Counted from the stretch's first letter, positions 1-7,719 are shown. The stretch: 8,707 nt of DNA from Phycisphaerales bacterium (GCA_016763115.1 JAESUL010000279.1:1-8707); one strand, 5' to 3'. The notes: generated by a model not told the origin, from the letters alone. Program-made: numbers and translations.

Positions 1-29
1 GGCCGGCGTTTCGAGGGGGTGTGCTTTGA
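1..29 (+). CDS. 3' end of a probable upstream gene (partial; possibly the PssD/Alg14-type partner subunit)
   Basis: Reading the frame that starts at position 3 gives P-A-F-R-G-G-V-L and then TGA at 27-29. That stop overlaps the TTG start of the next gene (shared bases TTGA at 26-29), the usual sign of translational coupling. The downstream gene is a PssE/Alg13-type catalytic subunit. In known loci this subunit is encoded next to its membrane-anchoring partner PssD/Alg14, so this fragment could be the tail of that partner. Only about nine codons are visible and they carry no diagnostic motif, so both the existence of the gene and its identity are inferred from context. Confidence 0.3.
13..19 (+). 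promoter_or_regulatory. Shine-Dalgarno-like site for the glycosyltransferase gene
   Basis: The G-rich run GAGGGGG lies six bases before the TTG at 26. It is the main support for choosing that TTG, which is the only start-type codon in this frame at the head of the reading frame within the window. The codons further upstream stay open to the window edge. Confidence 0.45.
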
Positions 30-517
30 TCTTTGTGACTGTTGGGCATCAGATGGCGTTTGATCGGATGGTCCGTGCGATCGACCAGTGGGCGGGGGAG
101 CGTGGGCGGGACGATGTGTTCGCGCGGATTGGCGTGACGGAGTACCGCCCCGAGCATATCGAGTTTCGGGCGCAGATCGACCCCAATGATTTTCGGGATC
201 TGGTTGCCAAGGCCGACGCGGTGGTTGCTCACGCCGGGACGGGGACGATACTGACTGCGCTCGAACTCGGGACGCCGATTCTGGTGATGCCTAGGCGTGG
301 CGACCTGATGGAGACCCGCAACGACCACCAGATTGCCACCGCCCAGCGGTTTGAGGCGCTCGGGAAGGTGGATGTGGCATTGGACGAGATCGAACTGGTC
401 GAAAGGCTCGATCGGCTGGCGGATTTAGGCACCCATGAGATGATCAGCACAGACGCATCGCCGGAGTTGATTGAGACGCTTCGGGGCTTCATCCACGGGG
501 AGAATGAGCCGAATTAG
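26..517 (+). CDS. GT28 C-terminal-domain glycosyltransferase subunit, PssE/Alg13 type
   Basis: This 163-residue soluble protein matches the short, single-domain members of the glycosyltransferase family 28 C-terminal fold (PssE in bacterial exopolysaccharide synthesis, Alg13 in eukaryotes). What is seen: the N-terminal strand MIFVTVG followed by an FDR motif (residues 1-14); the nucleotide-sugar-binding stretch around VAHAGTGTILTALELGTP (about 67-84), ending in a V-M-P-R turn at 87-90; and NDHQIATAQ (99-107), equivalent to the family's DHQ motif near the end of the donor site. There is no signal peptide or membrane helix. Family knowledge: such proteins are the UDP-sugar-binding half and need a membrane-bound PssD/Alg14 partner to act on a polyprenyl-linked acceptor at the inner face of the membrane. 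The start is the TTG at 26, after GAGGGGG. The next gene begins 85 bp downstream and also belongs to glycan synthesis. Sugar specificity cannot be told. Confidence 0.85.
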   Translation: MIFVTVGHQMAFDRMVRAIDQWAGERGRDDVFARIGVTEYRPEHIEFRAQIDPNDFRDLVAKADAVVAHAGTGTILTALELGTPILVMPRRGDLMETRNDHQIATAQRFEALGKVDVALDEIELVERLDRLADLGTHEMISTDASPELIETLRGFIHGENEPN

Positions 518-588
518 AGGACAGGAATGAACACGATCCCCGCTGGTGGCGTACGCTATCGGACGGGAACGAGTAGTTTTTGTAGGTT

Positions 589-595
589 GAAGGAA
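589..595 (+). promoter_or_regulatory. Ribosome binding site of the UDP-sugar dehydrogenase gene
   Basis: GAAGGAA lies seven bases before the ATG at 603. This favours 603 over the second in-frame ATG at 615, which has no comparable site at a good distance. The 85 bp between the two genes shows no convincing -35/-10 pair or terminator. Confidence 0.55.
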
Positions 596-602
596 CGAAC
601 AC

Positions 603-1958
603 ATGACGCACACGATGGCAGACCATGCAGCGGTACTCCGCGAGAAGATCAATAATAAAACCGCGATTGTCGGGGTTGTTGGGCTCGGGTATGTTGGGCT
701 CCCGCTGGCTGATGCGTTGCACACCGGCGGGCTCGGGATTCTCGGCTTTGATGTCGATCCCTCGAAGATCGAAATGATCGCGAAGGGCGAGAGTTATCTC
801 AAGCATCTCGGCGCGGACATGACCGTGCGGCTTGGCAAATCGGACAAGTTTGACGCGACCACAGATTTCACTCGACTTGACGAGCCCGATGTGATTCTGG
901 TGTGTGTGCCGACACCGGTTGGGCCGCACTTGGAGCCTGATCTTTCGTATGTGATCCAGACCGCGGTTGATATTGGTGCTCGGCTGCGACCCGGGCAGTT
1001 GGTGGTGCTTGAATCAACGACCTATCCGGGGACAACCGAGGACGAGTTCCTGCCTGCGATGCTTAAATCTGCAGAAGAGAATGGGCGCGGAACATTCGAG
1101 GTCGGTAAAAATGTGTTCTTGGCATTCTCGCCCGAGCGTGAAGATCCTGGGCGCAAGTCACACAACACGACGACGATCCCCAAGCTTGTTGGCGGGGTTG
1201 GCGAGACATCGACGGAGTTGGCTGCAGCAACTTATGAGCTCGGGGTCGATTCGGTGGTGAGGGTGAGTTCGGCGCAGGTTGCTGAGGCTGCCAAGATTCT
1301 AGAGAATGTATTCCGTGCGGTGAATATCGCGATGGTGAACGAGTTGAAGATTGTGTTTGATGCGATGGATATCGATGTGTGGGAAGTGATCCATGCAGCG
1401 TCTACGAAGCCTTTTGGGTTTATGCCGTTCTTTCCGGGCCCTGGGCTCGGTGGGCACTGCATCCCGATCGATCCGTTTTACCTGACCTGGAAGGCGCGTG
1501 AGCACGGGCATGTGACCCGGTTTATCGAGCTCGCTGGCGAGATCAATCGTGGGATGCCTGAGTTTGTGGTTGCCAAGGTTGCCGGCGCGCTCAACGACGA
1601 TGAGAAATCGGTCAAGGGTGCGAATATTTTGGTGATCGGTTTGGCGTACAAGCCCAATGTCGATGACACCCGCGAGACGCCCGCAGCCGAGATTATCGAG
1701 TTGCTTGCCGATCGCGGCGCGAAGCTGACCTACCACGATCCGCATGTTCCCAGCTTCCCTTCGATGAGAAACTATGATTTCTCGATGGACTCGGTGTCGC
1801 TTGATAAGGCGACGCTTGAGGCTGCGGATTGTGTTGTGATCGTTACGGATCATAAGATCATCGATTGGGATACGATCGGGAAGTATGCGTCATTGGTGGT
1901 TGATACACGCAACGCGATGGCGAGTGGGACGCATAATGCCCGCATCGTGAAGGCTTAA
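603..1958 (+). CDS. wbpA: UDP-N-acetylglucosamine 6-dehydrogenase (WbpA-type nucleotide-sugar dehydrogenase)
   Basis: This enzyme makes a UDP-HexNAc uronic acid by two successive NAD+-dependent oxidations at C6, in the cytoplasm, supplying precursor for capsule, O-antigen or exopolysaccharide. Its 451 residues span the three usual regions. The N-terminal Rossmann fold carries GLGYVG (27-32), with the ribose-binding Asp at 50 in GFDVD, and STTYPGTT (138-145) and FSPER (175-179). The central dimerisation segment has the conserved Lys231 and Asn235 in EAAKILENVFRAVN. The catalytic loop GPGLGGHCIPIDPFY (279-293) places the nucleophile at Cys286. The C-terminal UDP-binding domain carries GLAYKPNVDDTRETPA (346-361). 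The HCIPIDPFYLTWKA form of the active-site loop is typical of WbpA-like UDP-GlcNAc enzymes rather than UDP-glucose dehydrogenases, but UDP-GalNAc or UDP-ManNAc as substrate cannot be excluded. It is probably co-transcribed with both neighbours: the NRPS frame opens only 12 bp after its stop. Confidence 0.9.
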   Translation: MTHTMADHAAVLREKINNKTAIVGVVGLGYVGLPLADALHTGGLGILGFDVDPSKIEMIAKGESYLKHLGADMTVRLGKSDKFDATTDFTRLDEPDVILVCVPTPVGPHLEPDLSYVIQTAVDIGARLRPGQLVVLESTTYPGTTEDEFLPAMLKSAEENGRGTFEVGKNVFLAFSPEREDPGRKSHNTTTIPKLVGGVGETSTELAAATYELGVDSVVRVSSAQVAEAAKILENVFRAVNIAMVNELKIVFDAMDIDVWEVIHAASTKPFGFMPFFPGPGLGGHCIPIDPFYLTWKAREHGHVTRFIELAGEINRGMPEFVVAKVAGALNDDEKSVKGANILVIGLAYKPNVDDTRETPAAEIIELLADRGAKLTYHDPHVPSFPSMRNYDFSMDSVSLDKATLEAADCVVIVTDHKIIDWDTIGKYASLVVDTRNAMASGTHNARIVKA

Positions 1959-1970
1959 AGCGTTTAAAGA

Positions 1971-4900
1971 TTGGATGAAGGGGACTTCTTGGCTGATGCA
2001 CCGATCAACACGATGCGTGCGCACGAGGTCTTTGAAACCATCGCAGAGCAGTACGCCCACAAGGACGCGGTTGTTTGCGATGGCGAACGGTTAACCTACA
2101 AAGAACTCAATGCGCGTGCAAATCGGCTCGCGCATTATCTCATTGGGCTTGGCGTCAAGCGTGAGGAATATGTCGCGCTTGCGTTGCCCAAGTCGTGTGA
2201 TTTGATCGTGGCGATACTCGGGATTCTTAAGGCCGGCGCGACCTATGTGCCGCTCGGTGACAATTTTCTGATTACAAAGTTGCGTGAGATCATGGATGAT
2301 GCCGGGTGCGTCTTTGCGGTTGGGCGACGGGGGCATCTTGATGAGTTGTGGAGCCAGGGCGAGCGTGTCGTCATGCTTGATGATACTTTGGCGATGGCGG
2401 ATTCAAATCCTGAGACAGCAGGGTCATCCCGGGATCTGGCGTATATTTTGTACACTTCAGGATCGACGGGCGAGCCTAAGGGTGTGCAAGTCGAGCACGC
2501 GGGTGTTGTGCGGTTGGTGGTTGGGCAGGAGTACATGCCGTTTGATTCTGAATCGAATCATTTTTTCATGGGCCCGATCTCGTTTGATCTATCGACGCTT
2601 GGGATTTATGGGCCATTGCTGAATGGTTCAACGATGGTCATTGTCCCCGAGTTGATTCCTGATGCTCGCAAACTTGAAGAACTGATCCGATCTGAGAATG
2701 TGAAAACCGGGATGGTGATCTTTGGGTTGTTCGCTTCGTTGCTCGAAGCACGCCCTGAGATATTTGCGCCAATGTCAACGGTGCTTGTTGGAGGCGAGGC
2801 GGTCTCGGCATCCGTGATGCGTCGGGCGATGGAACTGCTTCCTAATACACGATTCGTGAATGCCTATGGCCCGACCGAGGCGACGGTGCTCTCGACGACT
2901 TATCAGATCGAGAAGATCGACGACGATGCGCCGGCGACGATCCCGATCGGGAAGCCGTTGGTTGGGATGTCGCATGTTGTTGTTGATTCAGAGCTCATGG
3001 CGGTGCGAACAGGTGAGATGGGCGAGTTGTGCATGATTGGTGTCGGGGTTGCGCGAGGGTATCTCAACCGCGAGAAGTTGAATCGAGAAAAATTTCCGAC
3101 GCTGGATTTCGACGGCGGTCGCAACGAGCGTGTGTACAGGACTGGGGATCGGGTGTATGAGTTGCCCGACGGAAATATTGTCTTTGATGGTCGGATAGAT
3201 GAGCAGGTGAAGATTCGTGGATACCGGATCGAACTCGGCGCGATTGAAGCTTCGATTGAGCAACTCGATGCGGTCCATTCGGCGGCGGTTGTTGTCGTGG
3301 GCAAGGGCGGGTCGGCAAGGCTCGTTGCCTGCGTTGTTGGGGTGAAGGGCAAGGAAGAATCTATTCTTCGATATCTTAAGGGCAGGCTGACTGATTATAT
3401 GATTCCCGATTTGGTGCTTCATGTCGATGGCTTTGAGGTCACCGCGAATGGGAAGGTCGATAAGCGAGCATTGGTTGAGCTGATCGAGCGTGTAGAGCAA
3501 GAGCAGTCGCGCACCGAATATTGTGCGCCCACAAACCAAACACAAAGAGTGCTCTGCTCGATTTGGGAGGAGTTGTTGGATTGCGGACGAGTGGGGATTG
3601 ATGATTCATTCCTTGATCTCGGCGGGCACAGTCTTCGGGCGGTGATAATGTGCTCACGGGTGCGTGATCAACTCGATGTGGATATGGCGGTTTCGGTTGT
3701 GTTTGCAGGGCCAACCGTTCGGGAACTTGCTGAGTGGATTGATGACAGGGATCGATCAGGAAAAGCGATCGAGCGGATACCGGTCGCAGACCGAGCGGGG
3801 TGTCTCCCGATTTCATTTCATCAAGAGCGTTTGTGGATGCTCGATAAGATTCATCCGGGTGATTCGAGCTACAACATCTCGATTCGGCTAGTTTTTAAGG
3901 GTGATCTTGATGAACAGGCGATCCGCGGTGCGTGGCTCGCATTGCATCAGAGGCACGAAATACTTCGGACAAAGATAAATGAAACGGAGCAGGTGATTCT
4001 TGGGTGCGATGAGATCGAGCCGATTTTTCGATGGGAAGAGTGTGTCGATGAATCAGAGTTGGACTCTGTTCAGGCGAGAGAGTTTGGGCGCGTATTCGAT
4101 CTTGAGGATGTTCCACTGATTCGTCTTTGCGTTTATAAGCTCAGCGAAAAGAAATCGGTACTTGCGGTTTCGATGCATCATGTCGTGTCTGATGCATGGT
4201 CCTGTGAAATACTTCGATGCGAACTCGAAGAGTTGTACTTGGCTATCGTTGAGGGGCGAGCGGATCGGCTCGACAAGTTGGAGGTTCAGTATGCAGATTT
4301 TTCGGTTTGGCAACGGGACCGTGCGAAAACACCAGAGTACGCCGAGAAACTGGCGTATTGGAGAGAGAAGCTCTCAGATGTAAAGGCTATTGATCTTCCC
4401 ACCGATTTCTCTCGCACGAAGGAGTTGTGCAACGCCGGTCAGCGTGTGCAGATTGATCTGTCTGAGATGGTGGTCAGACGGATTCGGCAGATGGGCAGTG
4501 AGCACTCGGTCACAACGAATACCGTATTGCTTAGTGCATTCAATGTTTGGCTGCATCGGCTGGTAGGTGCTGAGGATATTGTTGTGGGAATGCCGATCGC
4601 CAACCGTGAGCAATCATCGCTCGAGGGGCTGATTGGATTCTTTATGGAAACCATCGCGTTGCGTGTTGCTGTCCGGGGGAATGATTCGTTTACCAATTTG
4701 CTTGACAGAACATCGCGTGAACTCTGGGCGGGGGTTGATCGATGTGATGTTGCTTTCCAGCATCAGGTTGAGGCAATTCACGGGCATGCACCTGCGGGGC
4801 GGAATCCATTATTCGAGGTGTTCTTCAACTACATCGCACTCAAGGTTCGCGGGACGGGCGGCGAGTGTTTGGACTTTGATGACCAAGAGGTTGACAACAA

Positions 4901-7673
4901 AACCGCAAAGTTTGATCTGACCTGCTACATCTTTGACGATGACGAGGCGATGTCTGTTGTGTTTAACTACCGAGAGTCATTGTTTACTGAGCAAACAATG
5001 GAACGCTACCTCGGCCAGTTTTTGCGTGTGCTTGAATCGGCGTTGAATGATCCGGGCGGGTGTGTATCGGGTTTGGATATTCTCCCACAGAGCGAGGCTG
5101 AGTGCTGGAAAGACACGCGGTGCAATGACATGCTCGGCGAGTTGCCCGGTGGGAATATTCTTGATGCGGTTGAGCGAACAGCCCGGCGGTGTCCCGGTGC
5201 GGTTGCAGTTCGATCATCTTACGGAGATCTGGGCTACTCGCAGATGATTCAGTGGAGCCATGGCGCATGTATTCAACTGCGAGAGAATGGTGTACGACCC
5301 GGTGATCGTGTGGTTGTTGGGCTTAAAGATCATCGGGAGTTTGCCGCTGCGGTGCTCGGGGTACTGCGTGCAGGTGCAATCTATGTTCCTGTCGATCTCG
5401 GATGGCCGAGCGCCCGCGTTGAGCAGGTGGTGTCGCTCTCGTCGGCCCGGATCGTTCTTTGTGATGAGGGAGTGTTTTTAGGTGCAGCTGCGGTTGCTCC
5501 GGGTGAGTGGAGTTCTTGTGCTAGTGAATGTGATGATATTCAGATCCAGGCAGACGACCCGGCGTATATGCTTTTTACATCGGGATCGACCGGGGTTCCC
5601 AAGGGGGTCGTGCAATCGCACCGCGGAGTGATTGAGCACAATGCGGTCTTTGCAGATTCGATGAGGCTTGAAGCCAGCGACCGTGTACTGATGCTCAGTT
5701 CGGTCGCGTTCGATGCTGCCCCGATGGATATGTACAGTGCTTGGTTTCGCGGTGCATCGTGGTGCCCGTTTGATCTTCAACGCGGTTCGGAAAAGGGACT
5801 GGAATCGTTCATTAGAAAACATGGGATTACAGTTTTTCATGCAGCACCGTCGGTGTTGCGTTGGTTTACCGGGGAGGGATTGGATTCGGATCGATTGCGA
5901 ACGGTTCGATTGGTCGTCATCGGTGGCGAACCTGCATTCGGTGCTGATGTCGAGCGGGTGCGGCGGGTGTTCCCCGGTTGCACTGAGATGATCAATGGGC
6001 TGGGGCTCACAGAATCGTCTGTGTCGCTTCAGTATAAGGATGATCTTCGAAATCATGTGGAGATATGTGGAGCATTGCCAATCGGGCGAGCCAGCAAGGG
6101 GGTTTGTGTACGGCTCGTTGATTCGAGTGGTGAACCAACCGAGTTGTTCGGCGAGATTGAGATCGAGAGTTCGCGGATTGCTCTGGGGTATTGGGATGCA
6201 GAGCATCAGTGCATCGAACCCTTGGGGACCATGACAGAGGACGGGCACTCACGCTTGCGGACCGGGGACCTCGCGTTCATGCGTTCGGACGGGTTGCTTG
6301 TGCATTGTGGGCGTGTCGACAGGCAGATTCAGGTGCATGGATGTCGGGTTGAGATTGGCGAAGTACAACTGGTACTGGGTGCGATCGATGGTGTGCGTGA
6401 AGCTGTAGTTGTTGCCCTCGAAGATCCGGGCGGCGGGCATTCACTGTGCGCGTATATGGTGCTCGATCAGGGAGTTATCATGGCGGTTCGTGAACTGCGT
6501 AGTAAGATGGGCGGGCTGGTTCCTGGGTATATGGTGCCGAGTGAGTGGATGGTGGTCAAAAGGATTCCACGCATTGGCGGCGGAAAGGTTGATACGGCTG
6601 GGTTGCGATCGATGGTTGGGAATGATTCTGATGCCCATAGCGAGCAAGAATGCGAGCCCATCAACGAGATTGCTCGCGGCATCATCAATGTGTACGAGGA
6701 GATTCTCGGGTGCGAGCATGTACACGGCGAGAGTGATTTTTTCTTGCTCGGCGGGACATCGCTCAAGGCGATCCGTGCGTTTACATTGTTCCGTGAACGA
6801 TACGCAACTACGCTGCCGATCTCTGTGATGTTTCAATCGCCAACACCAAATGCACTGGCTGCATTGATGGGCAATGAGCACAACGATTCTCAGTATGACG
6901 ATCTCTTTATCGTTATGCGTGAGGGTGACAAGGCTCGCCCGGTGTACCTGCTTCCCGGTGTCGGTGGGCACCCGCTGGGCTTTGGCGCAATGTTGAAGCA
7001 TCTTGATGATGAGCGTCAGTATATCGGGGTGCAACTTCCGGGTGTTGATGGATCGGGAGAAATGCTCGAGGGCATGCATGAGTTGGCCTTGTACATTGTG
7101 GATCGAATGGAGTTGCCCGCTGGTGCACGCGCACCGGATATGATCGGGTATAGCTTTGGAGGCGGGTTGGCGGTTGAAGTTGCGGTGCAACTACAAAGGA
7201 GAGGGCACCCCGCGGGAGATATTATTTTACTCGATTCACATTGCATGAAGGGGCTTGGGCGGAAGTCCGTACTTGGGCGGATAGTGGAGCACATTCGATC
7301 GGTGATGAATGGAGGCGAAGAGGGCGGGCTCGGATACCTCTTGAAGAAAATCAAGGGTGCGCATCGATCAACAAGCAATGAGAGTCGCAGAGAATCAGCA
7401 AATCCGAACATTGATTTGGTTATTCGACATCACTTTGAGGTTGCGATTCGGTACACTCCAAGCGGGAACTATGCCGGAGAAGTGACGCTGATCAGGGCAG
7501 ATCAGCCTGAGTGGCTACGGTTTCACCACGATGACGGGGTGAATGGGTGGTCGCGATGGATTCAGCCGGAGAGGGTAAAAATTCAGGATATTGAGGGGCG
7601 TCATCTGGATCTGTTTGAGCCAGAGTTTGCACCAAATCTTGCCGATTGCATACGGAAAGCACGGCGGGAATAA
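1971..7673 (+). CDS. Two-module nonribosomal peptide synthetase (A-T-C-A-T-TE)
   Basis: This 1900-residue cytoplasmic assembly line should activate two amino acids, join them and release the product. Domains in order: A1 (about 15-505) with LTYKEL (41), YTSGSTGEPKG (161), NAYGPTE (297), YRTGD (389), KIRGYRIELG (414) and the catalytic Lys in NGKVDK (493-498); T1 with the phosphopantetheine Ser554 in LGGHSL; C (about 610-1040) with the active HHVVSD at 736-741; A2 (about 1060-1550) with FTSGSTGVPKG (1202), LRTGD (1429) and the catalytic Lys1539; T2 with Ser1597 in LGGTSL; and a type I thioesterase (about 1645-1900) with GYSFGG (Ser1728), Asp1755 and His1878. Absence of a leading C domain marks an initiation module. 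No epimerase or methyltransferase domain is present. The frame opens at TTG 1971, just after an in-frame stop, but TTG 1989 has a better ribosome site (AAGGGGA, 1978-1984), and ATG 2013 is also possible. The product is unknown. The neighbours suggest a glycan locus. Confidence 0.95.
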   Translation: MDEGDFLADAPINTMRAHEVFETIAEQYAHKDAVVCDGERLTYKELNARANRLAHYLIGLGVKREEYVALALPKSCDLIVAILGILKAGATYVPLGDNFLITKLREIMDDAGCVFAVGRRGHLDELWSQGERVVMLDDTLAMADSNPETAGSSRDLAYILYTSGSTGEPKGVQVEHAGVVRLVVGQEYMPFDSESNHFFMGPISFDLSTLGIYGPLLNGSTMVIVPELIPDARKLEELIRSENVKTGMVIFGLFASLLEARPEIFAPMSTVLVGGEAVSASVMRRAMELLPNTRFVNAYGPTEATVLSTTYQIEKIDDDAPATIPIGKPLVGMSHVVVDSELMAVRTGEMGELCMIGVGVARGYLNREKLNREKFPTLDFDGGRNERVYRTGDRVYELPDGNIVFDGRIDEQVKIRGYRIELGAIEASIEQLDAVHSAAVVVVGKGGSARLVACVVGVKGKEESILRYLKGRLTDYMIPDLVLHVDGFEVTANGKVDKRALVELIERVEQEQSRTEYCAPTNQTQRVLCSIWEELLDCGRVGIDDSFLDLGGHSLRAVIMCSRVRDQLDVDMAVSVVFAGPTVRELAEWIDDRDRSGKAIERIPVADRAGCLPISFHQERLWMLDKIHPGDSSYNISIRLVFKGDLDEQAIRGAWLALHQRHEILRTKINETEQVILGCDEIEPIFRWEECVDESELDSVQAREFGRVFDLEDVPLIRLCVYKLSEKKSVLAVSMHHVVSDAWSCEILRCELEELYLAIVEGRADRLDKLEVQYADFSVWQRDRAKTPEYAEKLAYWREKLSDVKAIDLPTDFSRTKELCNAGQRVQIDLSEMVVRRIRQMGSEHSVTTNTVLLSAFNVWLHRLVGAEDIVVGMPIANREQSSLEGLIGFFMETIALRVAVRGNDSFTNLLDRTSRELWAGVDRCDVAFQHQVEAIHGHAPAGRNPLFEVFFNYIALKVRGTGGECLDFDDQEVDNKTAKFDLTCYIFDDDEAMSVVFNYRESLFTEQTMERYLGQFLRVLESALNDPGGCVSGLDILPQSEAECWKDTRCNDMLGELPGGNILDAVERTARRCPGAVAVRSSYGDLGYSQMIQWSHGACIQLRENGVRPGDRVVVGLKDHREFAAAVLGVLRAGAIYVPVDLGWPSARVEQVVSLSSARIVLCDEGVFLGAAAVAPGEWSSCASECDDIQIQADDPAYMLFTSGSTGVPKGVVQSHRGVIEHNAVFADSMRLEASDRVLMLSSVAFDAAPMDMYSAWFRGASWCPFDLQRGSEKGLESFIRKHGITVFHAAPSVLRWFTGEGLDSDRLRTVRLVVIGGEPAFGADVERVRRVFPGCTEMINGLGLTESSVSLQYKDDLRNHVEICGALPIGRASKGVCVRLVDSSGEPTELFGEIEIESSRIALGYWDAEHQCIEPLGTMTEDGHSRLRTGDLAFMRSDGLLVHCGRVDRQIQVHGCRVEIGEVQLVLGAIDGVREAVVVALEDPGGGHSLCAYMVLDQGVIMAVRELRSKMGGLVPGYMVPSEWMVVKRIPRIGGGKVDTAGLRSMVGNDSDAHSEQECEPINEIARGIINVYEEILGCEHVHGESDFFLLGGTSLKAIRAFTLFRERYATTLPISVMFQSPTPNALAALMGNEHNDSQYDDLFIVMREGDKARPVYLLPGVGGHPLGFGAMLKHLDDERQYIGVQLPGVDGSGEMLEGMHELALYIVDRMELPAGARAPDMIGYSFGGGLAVEVAVQLQRRGHPAGDIILLDSHCMKGLGRKSVLGRIVEHIRSVMNGGEEGGLGYLLKKIKGAHRSTSNESRRESANPNIDLVIRHHFEVAIRYTPSGNYAGEVTLIRADQPEWLRFHHDDGVNGWSRWIQPERVKIQDIEGRHLDLFEPEFAPNLADCIRKARRE
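1978..1984 (+). promoter_or_regulatory. Shine-Dalgarno-like site suggesting the NRPS starts at TTG 1989
   Basis: AAGGGGA ends four bases before the TTG at 1989 (its AAGG core is seven bases away). The longer start, TTG 1971, has only the weak AAAGA directly against it. The first A domain needs no residues before about 15, so either start leaves the protein intact. The stop of the dehydrogenase gene is 12 or 30 bp upstream, which supports translation from the same transcript. Confidence 0.4.
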
Positions 7674-7690
7674 TGTGCGATCACTGGGCG

Positions 7691-7706
7691 ATTTGTCAAA
7701 TCAAAT
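7691..7706 (+). repeat. Short palindrome with a repeated half-site, upstream of the preA promoter
   Basis: ATTTG-T-CAAAT (7691-7701) is a perfect 5-bp inverted repeat around one base, and a further CAAAT follows at 7702-7706. It lies 14 bp before the proposed -35 box of the preA-like gene, so it could be an operator. It is too short and AT-rich to be sure. It has no T tract and is not a terminator for the NRPS gene. Confidence 0.25.
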
Positions 7707-7719
7707 GAACAGTTGAGCG

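Noticed and set aside
489..929. Minus-strand frame across the gap between the first two genes
   Set aside because: It covers the dehydrogenase NAD-binding motif in antisense and has no protein-family features.
1975..2094. ATG at 1975 as an alternative start for the NRPS
   Set aside because: It is out of frame with the A domain and runs into a stop after about 39 codons, so it cannot start the synthetase.
5478..6248. Long minus-strand open frame (256 codons) opposite the second A domain
   Set aside because: It lies wholly antisense to clearly conserved NRPS motifs, its translation shows no recognisable domain, and it is rich in His, Arg, Pro, Ser and Thr as expected from the complement of a G/T-rich coding strand.
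5148..6620. Second A domain as an inactive remnant
   Set aside because: Despite altered A5 and A8 motifs it keeps the phosphate-binding FTSGSTGVPKG loop, the TGD Asp, the hinge Asp1450 and the catalytic Lys1539, in an unbroken frame.
6441..7190. Minus-strand open frame (249 codons) opposite the A2/T2/thioesterase region
   Set aside because: Antisense to conserved carrier and thioesterase motifs, with no ribosome site or domain seen; a composition shadow.
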